From the NCBI GenBank assembly GCA_963082975.1, contig OY720347.1, forward strand, positions 45,397,155 to 45,461,154: DNA of 64,000 nt. The letters are read 5' to 3'. The stretch comes from Labia minor. Taxonomy: Eukaryota; Arthropoda; Insecta; Dermaptera; Spongiphoridae. Positions within the stretch are counted from its first letter, which is position 1. Every line of letters starts with the position of its first letter. The position numbers and the translations under genes were made by a program. Positions 57,911 to 64,000 of this stretch are shown one piece after another. Below the pieces are notes generated by a model. That model did not search any database, was not told the DNA's origin, and saw only the letters and a program-made list of their open reading frames with translations.

Positions 57911-59340
57911 CTCCCCCTCCCTTTTCGAAAGTTATTTCACAAAATTGACTAGTAAGATCTTCATAATATGGAACCAGATTGCTAGAATGGTAAAACTTAT
58001 TTTTCGATTTCTTTTTACTGTGTTCACCTCATATGTTGAATTTGAAATCTTATTTAATATCTTATATGATCCTGACCTAAGCGGATCCAATTTATTACGA
58101 TTGAGTTTATTTCCATTCTCTACAAACACTAAATCACCCACATTATAATTGTAATCTCGTTTCACTCTATCCACTCTTAATTTATTAAGATGATTATATT
58201 TTTGTGAATTCTGAAAAGCTTATAATCTGTCTTCCCATAAATTTCTTGTAGTTTGAAGTTCTTTTAGTAACATAGATTCTTGTTTTTTTAATAAGTATAT
58301 TGGAGAAAATTTAGTTACACATTCGGGTGGTTTGATTATACTCTTTTCTGCATTTGATTGAAGTAATTCTGTCAACCATATTTGATTCGTATTTGCATCT
58401 GATTCTATTTACAAGTGACTGATTTAACCTTTCATTAAATCCATTAGAAAATGGACAATCTGTTATTGTTAAAATTAATGTAACATTATATCTCTTGAGA
58501 AAATGTTTGAAATGATTTGAGTTTATACTTGGATCTTGTTATTGTTCTACTAAAAGAAATTTCACTATATATATGTTCTATAATATCGCTGTTAATAATG
58601 TTATGAAGTCCTTAGTTTTCTGACCAGAAGATGTGTGAATAAAATCATATCTACTGAAATGATCAACTAAAAGATATAAATATTTTTTGTAAAACTATTT
58701 CCTGAAAAACCACCAATTCCATTGGTTTAGTTGCCGGATTAATTGAGAGGATAGGCCAATTACTCTCGATCCCTACTAGATTTATTTCTTTTACAAATAC
58801 ATTTATTACAAAATATTAAGTGCGCATCCATTTTCTAGAAATAGTAAAAAGTGCGTATTTTATTTATTATTATATGATTTACTTTAATATATTCATAGCT
58901 TAAATGAATTATCTTTATAAGTTATCTTCCCAATTCTTATGAAATAAGAATTCTTTGACGATTTCGTATTTTTGTATAAATGAGATTACTTCTTTTTATT
59001 GTATTTTTAAATGTTGAAAATATTTCTGTATTAATTTCTTAATCATTATGGAGATCTCCATTAATTAATTAATATTAAGTTAACAATTTTTAGAAAATTA
59101 TCTGAAATTTCAAATGATTCAAGGACTGGATTCCTGGAAAATGCATCTACTTCTTGCTTATTATTCCCTGAAGAGTATGTTATATCGAAACCATATTGGG
59201 ATAGAAAATATACACCCTCCATTCCAAAAGAAACCGAACTTTTTAAAAAAACAAAAAACCAATGTACATTTTGGAACAAATATAGCCCGAAATTTGATGA
59301 TATATTAACATTAAGATCAATGGGAAATATAATGTTTTGG
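57911..59340 (-). pseudogene. Ty3/gypsy-type pol remnant (RNase H end and integrase)
   Basis: Broken minus-strand frames show, in order: QYGFDITYSSGNNKQEVDAF with SRNPVL (RNase H end, about 59150-59230); LYLLVDHFSRYDFIHTSSGQ (integrase core, about 58620-58700); ITDCPFSNGFNERLNQSL (about 58400-58460); and the C-terminal VKRDYNYNVGDLVFVENGNK with LDPLRSGSYKI (58040-58160). It ends just before a purine tract on the minus strand (AAAAGGGAGGGGGAGA). Stops and frameshifts separate the pieces. The protease and reverse transcriptase are missing; the left neighbour at 59340 is a different repeat. It is a dead copy. Confidence 0.75.
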
Positions 59341-59344
59341 TACA

Positions 59345-59765
59345 TCCAAAATGGCGACTGTGACGTCAGATAGGCGACAACTTTTGTTCGGAATGTTCCC
59401 TCCCTCCCTCCCTGGTTTTTCCCAAGTGAGCATATGTGAGTTGTTATCAAACATATTTATTTTACAGTCAGCTTAGAGGAAAAATATGAAAACGTTGTAG
59501 GTAATGACCCTCTTCCGGTTGTGCTATATTTCTCAAAAGTTGATAGAAAACTTCGAATATTGAATAATGTCCATATACCAAATTTCATTATTCTAGCTCA
59601 AACCGTTTTGGCGTAATCTTGTCTACATACAGAAAGACAACCTGAGTGAACATGACTCAGTGACCTTCAAAACGTATAAAAACATCAAAATCTCGACATC
59701 GAAAATTTTCGTGATCGCAATACTATAGAGATAGTACTCACAGATAGTAAAAATGAATCTTTTGT
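59345..59765 (+). repeat. Local repeat family, copy 2 (partial)
   Basis: AACGTTGTAGGTAATGACCC, CTCAAAAGTTGATAGAAAAC, ATTCTAGCTCAAACCG and ATCGAAAATTTTCG appear in the same order as in the other copies. The front part differs (TGACGTCAGATAGGCG), and the end carries GATAGTACTCACAGATAGT. It abuts the gypsy remnant. Confidence 0.8.
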
Positions 59766-60730
59766 TTATCTAAATGAAATTGAATTTGATAATTTAAAAA
59801 TTTTAATCGAACTTTCACAAGAAATATGATTTAAAATTTTTTTTTCAATAAATTTAGTACATATTTTTTTAAATGCTTTATTATTATTAATGTATTATTG
59901 ATATTTTAAAATAGTACCTAGTTGACACCAAACATTTCATCATTTATTAAATATTTTGATATTTTTTAAGAGTTAAAAAAATAATAATAAAATAAACTAA
60001 CAATTTTTTATTATTAAAATTTCAATAAAATCTTTCCATTAATGGTTCTTTCCATTAAAAGTTCTCATCCATACTTAATGGGTTTGATTATTATATTTAA
60101 TTAATATATTCAATTTAAATGATCGAATGATAATATATTTATACACAGATATAGAATATTATTTCGAGCGATCTAACATTTGACTATAAAATCATCTTTT
60201 TCTTCTACTTTCTAGAGAAAATATATTTTCAATGTAAAAAATTAAATAAAAACTTTTATCTGCATATATCTGTTTAAAAAAGCTTTAAATTATATGTAAT
60301 TTTATATGTGGTTTATTTATAATGAATTAGTATGATAATTGAAATTGAATGTTGGAACAATTAATGTTACACGCTTTTCTCTTCAAATAGACTTTTTTTA
60401 TATTAATCATGCTCTAAAAAAATTTAAATAGATTAATGAATAATATTACATTTTTAATTAATTAAATAAATATGAAAATAAACTATAAGAAATGTTTTTT
60501 TAATGTAAAATAATGCTAGGAAATTTCAACTAATTAAATGGATTCAATGATTTTTGTATTTTTGAACTTAAAACGTTTTTATTTTCTTTAAAATTTTAAA
60601 TTCCACTTTTTGCAATAAAATAACGCAGTTTGAATTTCAATAATCCAATATATAAATGAAAAAAACTTATATAGGGGATAGGCCGCTTAAAGAAAATTTG
60701 TTATAAAATTCCTGGATAATATAATTAAGG
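59766..60730. other. AT-rich intergenic region
   Basis: Nothing recognised beyond AT-rich low-complexity sequence. Confidence 0.55.
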
Positions 60731-60738
60731 TAATAGAT

Positions 60739-60980
60739 CAGTGATTCTCAACCTTTTTTTTTACCGAGTCACACATTTAAAGGTTTAAAAATTTGGCTGC
60801 ACACAAAGAAAACGATAAGTGTAAATGTTTACCATATTGGAAAAAAAGTGGTCCCAAAAACAGTTTACCTTTTATTTTAGAACCAAATTGAAAAAATTGG
60901 GAAATGTTTAAGAGCCTACATTTATAACAATTTGACAATACATTTTGATAATCTCGCGGCACATACATTAAAAATCACTA
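60739..60980. mobile_element. hAT-type non-autonomous element
   Basis: The left end CAGTGATTCTCAACCTTT is typical of hAT elements; the right end AAAAATCACTA is an eroded inverted copy. The 8-bp flanks TAATAGAT (60731-60738) and TAATAGAC (60981-60988) agree at 7 of 8. No transposase. Confidence 0.75.
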
Positions 60981-60989
60981 TAATAGACT

Positions 60990-61760
60990 AATAGATACAT
61001 TATATATTGTTTTTCACTATATACTAGACATAGATATTAATAAATATTAAATGTTAATGAGATATTTTAAAAAATAAAAAACTTGTCATCGACCCATTTA
61101 AGACTACTGATGTCCTTCATTGGGTGAGGTAGTTCTCCCCCTCCCCCACTCCAAGAACTATCCTTAGTTTAATTATAATAGGTATATTGTGAATAAACAA
61201 AATACTGATAATTGATCGCAATTACTATAAAAATTTTGCTGAAACGTTTCGTTCATTAATACTAGGAAATTATAAGAAAGAGATTAAAATCTCTCTTTCA
61301 ATCACATTTTCGAAACTATATATATTGATTAAATTCTCGTATATAATAAAATACGACTATTTTTATATATGAAATTATATTATATTGAGTTTAATTATTT
61401 GTTTTTTCATTTATTATTTATTATTGTTAGTTGTAAATTTTTATTTTTTAGTGAAGAGGATGATCTAAACATTGTTAGTATGGAATTGGGAAGTGAGATT
61501 CTCTTTTGTTTATTCGATTGTAATTATATAGATTATGATTATAAAGAATATAATAAAAGGGAATTTGTAATAATAATCATTTGCGAATTTGACTACATAT
61601 ATTTTCATTTAAAAAAAAAAAAAAATTTATACGATACTATAAGATTTTTTACCTTGTAATTTTTCATTTATTCGATGTTTATACAGAGATAGCAGAAATC
61701 ATATGAAATTTAAATACAAGAATTATACTCTAATTAGCGTGTTTTGTTGTAATTTTTATT
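60990..61760. other. AT-rich intergenic region
   Basis: A short even-composition patch at 61085-61160 and a 96-codon low-complexity frame (61369-61659) are present. The frame is dominated by Tyr, Phe, Ile and Lys, as expected from AT-rich noncoding DNA. No feature is supported. Confidence 0.5.
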
Positions 61761-61762
61761 TA

Positions 61763-62689
61763 CGAGGTGGGTTCGAAAAGTAAGGTGACTTTGTATTTTT
61801 AAGAAAAAATATTTATATATTTATCAATATTTATGTTGTCTCCTTCAAAGTAATCCCCCTGAGATACAATGCACTTATGCCAACGGTTTGTCCATTGCTC
61901 AAAGCATTTCTCTTAAGCACTTTTCGTTATAGCTTTGAGCTCTTCCAGCGATGCAGTCTTTATCTCCTCAATCGTTGCAAATTTCCGTCCTTTCATAGGT
62001 CTCTTTAGTTTTGGGAACAAGAAAAAGTCACATGAGGCCAAATCCGGTGAATATGGTGGCTGAGGCATGATTGTGGTGTTATTTTTGGCCAAAAAATCTC
62101 TCACAAGTAAAAATGAGTGGGCAGGGGCATTATCGTGATGCAAAAGCTATGAATTGTTTTTCCTCAATTCTGGACGTTTTCTTCGTATTGCTTCTCGCAA
62201 ACGACGCATAACTTCAAGATAATACTGTTTATTGACCGTACGACCATATGGTAAGAACTCTTGATGCACCACGCCATGGCAATCGAAGAAAACAGTGAGC
62301 AAACGCGTCCAGAGCGAGGCTCGTCATTGGTATCTTCCCGGCCATCTTGGTTTGTACCACTTGTAAACATTTTTTGTACTCAGAACAGTTTCACCGTACG
62401 CCACTGTCAACATTTCAAGTGTTTCGGAGCACTTTATTTTATTTTTTACACAAAATTTGATGCAAATCCTTTGATCTAAATTTTTCGATAGCAAAAAATC
62501 GCCAAACACGCAAAACACTTATAACCTTTACGCCTCTCACAACCAAACAAAAAATGGTATACACTTGAAACTTAGTACAGTTGTTCGGAAAGAGTGTTCC
62601 AACACAACAAAACAAAAAAAAAAATCGATAATCAAAAGTACGTTGCCCGCGAAATTTGAAAAATCACCTTACTTTTCGAACACACCTCG
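61763..62689 (-). mobile_element. Mariner-family transposon, internally deleted, 927 bp
   Basis: The ends CGAGGTGGGTTCGAAAAGTA and, inverted at the right, CGAGGTGTGTTCGAAAAGTA differ at one base over about 26 bp. TA stands at both sides (61761-61762, 62690-62691). The transposase reads on the minus strand but lacks a central portion, so the element is about 0.35 kb shorter than the usual 1.3 kb. Confidence 0.93.
61913..62518 (-). pseudogene. Mariner transposase pseudogene
   Basis: The N-terminal helix-turn-helix part is recognisable (LDQRICIKFCVKNKIKCSET, then YGETVLSTKNVYKWYK). DGREDTNDEPRSGR follows in another frame. Next comes the block with the first catalytic Asp (a VFFDCHGVVH-like segment in a third frame). 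The C-terminal part HHDNAPAHSFLLVRDFLAKN continues to YSPDLASCDFFLFPKLK with 34 residues between the second and third Asp, as in DD34D mariners. Roughly 140 residues between DEPRSGR and the first Asp block are gone, and there are frameshifts and stops. Inactive. Confidence 0.85.
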
Positions 62690-62879
62690 TAAGTCGTTAT
62701 TACCCCTAAATTCTGAAAATAAATAAGGTAAATATTAAGTATTATTAAATTTTAATCATTAACATTTTTTAAATATTTTGATTAAAATTTAATTTTCTTT
62801 TTTTTTGGATTATATGTATCAATGAAACCTGAAAATTCACTATATGACAGAACTTGATATTTTAAGGGTTCAACTTTTT

Positions 62880-63338
62880 AAAATTAACTGGAGTGACTCC
62901 ACTCGACTATCTCGCAATTTGAATAGGATTAAATAACATAATATATTATATTTAAAATAAATTTAATTAATTATAAATTATAAATAATAAATATTAAACC
63001 AGCGCATGTTTGGCTTTTTGTTGTTGGCATCACGTCACGTGTTGGCGCGTGAGATTTGCAGTGTTAAAAAATTAATTCTGGTAATCAATCAAGCTGAAAT
63101 TCTATATATAGCAGTTTTATACACTTTTTAATCATGTGAAAAATGATCAAACATATATCTTTATTTTTACGGTTACTTTAGAGGAAAAAAAATCAAAACG
63201 TTGTAGGTAATGACCCTCTTCCGGTTGAGCTACATTTTTCAAAAGTTGATAGAAAACTACGAATTTTGAATAATGCTCATGTACCAAATTTCATCATTCT
63301 AGCTCAAACCGTTTTTGCGTAATCTTGGTTACATACAT

Positions 63339-63383
<45 letters not shown>

Positions 63384-63494
63384 TTTTTCTCAACCTTAGT
63401 GAAAATGATTCAGGAACCCTCAAAACGTATAAAAACATCAAAATCTCAACATCGAAAATTTTCGCGATCGCAATACTATCTCTTGCGAGATAGT
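62880..63494 (+). repeat. Local repeat family, copy 3, with TIR-like ends
   Basis: From ACTATCTCGC (62906) to GCGAGATAGT (63494) the ends are inverted copies. Between them lie AACCAGCGCATGTTTGGC, CACGTGTTGGCGCGTGAG, AACGTTGTAGGTAATGACCC and a (CA)n tract. Likeness to copy 1 extends some 20 bases left of the inverted end, so the true unit may be longer. A MITE or a satellite-like unit are both possible. Confidence 0.85.
63345..63379. repeat. (CA)n microsatellite within repeat copy 3
   Basis: About 17 CA units, at the site where copy 1 has a TG-rich tract on the other strand. Confidence 0.95.
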
Positions 63495-63609
63495 AAAAAT
63501 TTGCTAACTTTTATCAATTTTTTGTTTTGTTTTTTAACTTTTATTAATTTTTACATCCTAAAAATCTATCAAATTAACCCGTTTAAATAAAAATATTATA
63601 ATAGTATAA

Positions 63610-64000
63610 AAATCCATTCGACTATCTCGCAAATTTGAATTAGATTAAATAACATAATATATTATATTTAAATTAAATTTAATTAATTAAATTATAAATT
63701 AAAATTAATAAATAATATTTAACCAGCGCGTGTTTGTCTCTTTGTTGATGGCGCCACGTCACGTGCTGACGCGTGATATGCAGTCGTGTTAAATAATTAA
63801 TTCCGGCACTTTCAGCGATTCAATCAATCTGAAATTTCATAAATATCAGTTTTATTCAATTTTTAATCATACAATCATATATCTTTAATTTTACGGTCAG
63901 TTTAGAGGAAAAAAATGAAAACGTGGTAGGTAATAACCCTTTTCCGGATGAGCTCCATTTCTCAAAAGTTGATAGAAAACTACGAATTTTTAATAATGCC
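63610..64000 (+). repeat. Local repeat family, copy 4, cut by the window edge
   Basis: It begins TTCGACTATCTCGCAAATTT and shows AACCAGCGCGTGTTTG, CACGTGCTGACGCGTGA and CTCAAAAGTTGATAGAAAAC in the usual order. It runs off the right edge. Confidence 0.85.

Noticed and set aside
61369..61659. 96-codon ORF as a gene
   Set aside because: Composition is that of random AT-rich DNA (Tyr, Ile, Phe, Lys), with no motif.

Overview
This is AT-rich animal nuclear DNA with spliced genes, GT-AG introns, abundant (AT)n, (TTA)n and (CA)n microsatellites, and many transposon remnants. Gene content and repeat types suggest an arthropod. The very high A+T, long simple-sequence introns and transposon mix would suit a copepod such as a sea louse, but that is a low-confidence inference. 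No prokaryotic or organellar features are present.

Three protein-coding genes can be assembled exon by exon, all on the + strand. (1) An A20/AN1 zinc-finger protein of the ZFAND5/6 type (coding exons from 8032 or 12528 to 13956; 215 aa) lies behind a long first intron. About 7.6 kb of AT-rich DNA with several GC-richer islands precedes it. (2) A USP1-type deubiquitinase (10 coding exons, 28788-35760; 805 aa) has a recognisable Cys box, zinc-ribbon cysteines, His box and terminal Asp pair. (3) An NAD(P)-binding Rossmann protein of the atypical/extended SDR (epimerase/dehydratase) type (7 coding exons, 39157-42421; 372 aa) follows. Reading phases match at every junction in each model. A well-formed candidate exon of an unknown gene is at about 56571-56673.

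The rest is mobile-element territory. At 18556-22348 there is a LINE with a long endonuclease ORF and a long reverse-transcriptase ORF in overlapping frames. It ends in two diverged tandem copies of its 3' end inside one pair of 15-bp target duplications, which is what template jumping would leave. Fragments of a second LINE family lie at 18.2, 22.5-22.9, 49.9 (minus), 52.5 (probably, minus) and 54.1-55.1 kb. A 258-bp tandem array occupies 23.6-24.4 kb. hAT-type non-autonomous elements, four with 8-bp target duplications that are perfect and others with 7/8 matches, lie at 40.6, 42.9, 46.2, 54.5 and 60.7 kb. Pogo/Tigger remnants are at 25.5 and 48.1 kb. An internally deleted mariner with TA duplications is at 61.8-62.7 kb. 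A Ty3/gypsy pol remnant with an adjacent LTR is at 57.1-59.3 kb, next to a tRNA-derived SINE.

The most informative structure is at 53.2-55.3 kb. A complete Helitron (53801-55269, TC...hairpin-CTAG, A|T target) sits inside a copy of a local repeat family whose uninterrupted copies elsewhere in the window (62.9-64.0 kb) give the empty site. The Helitron carries a LINE fragment, which in turn carries a 181-bp hAT element, giving four nested layers in a resolvable order. I see no convincing wholly new biological system; the notable items are this nesting and the LINE double 3' end.
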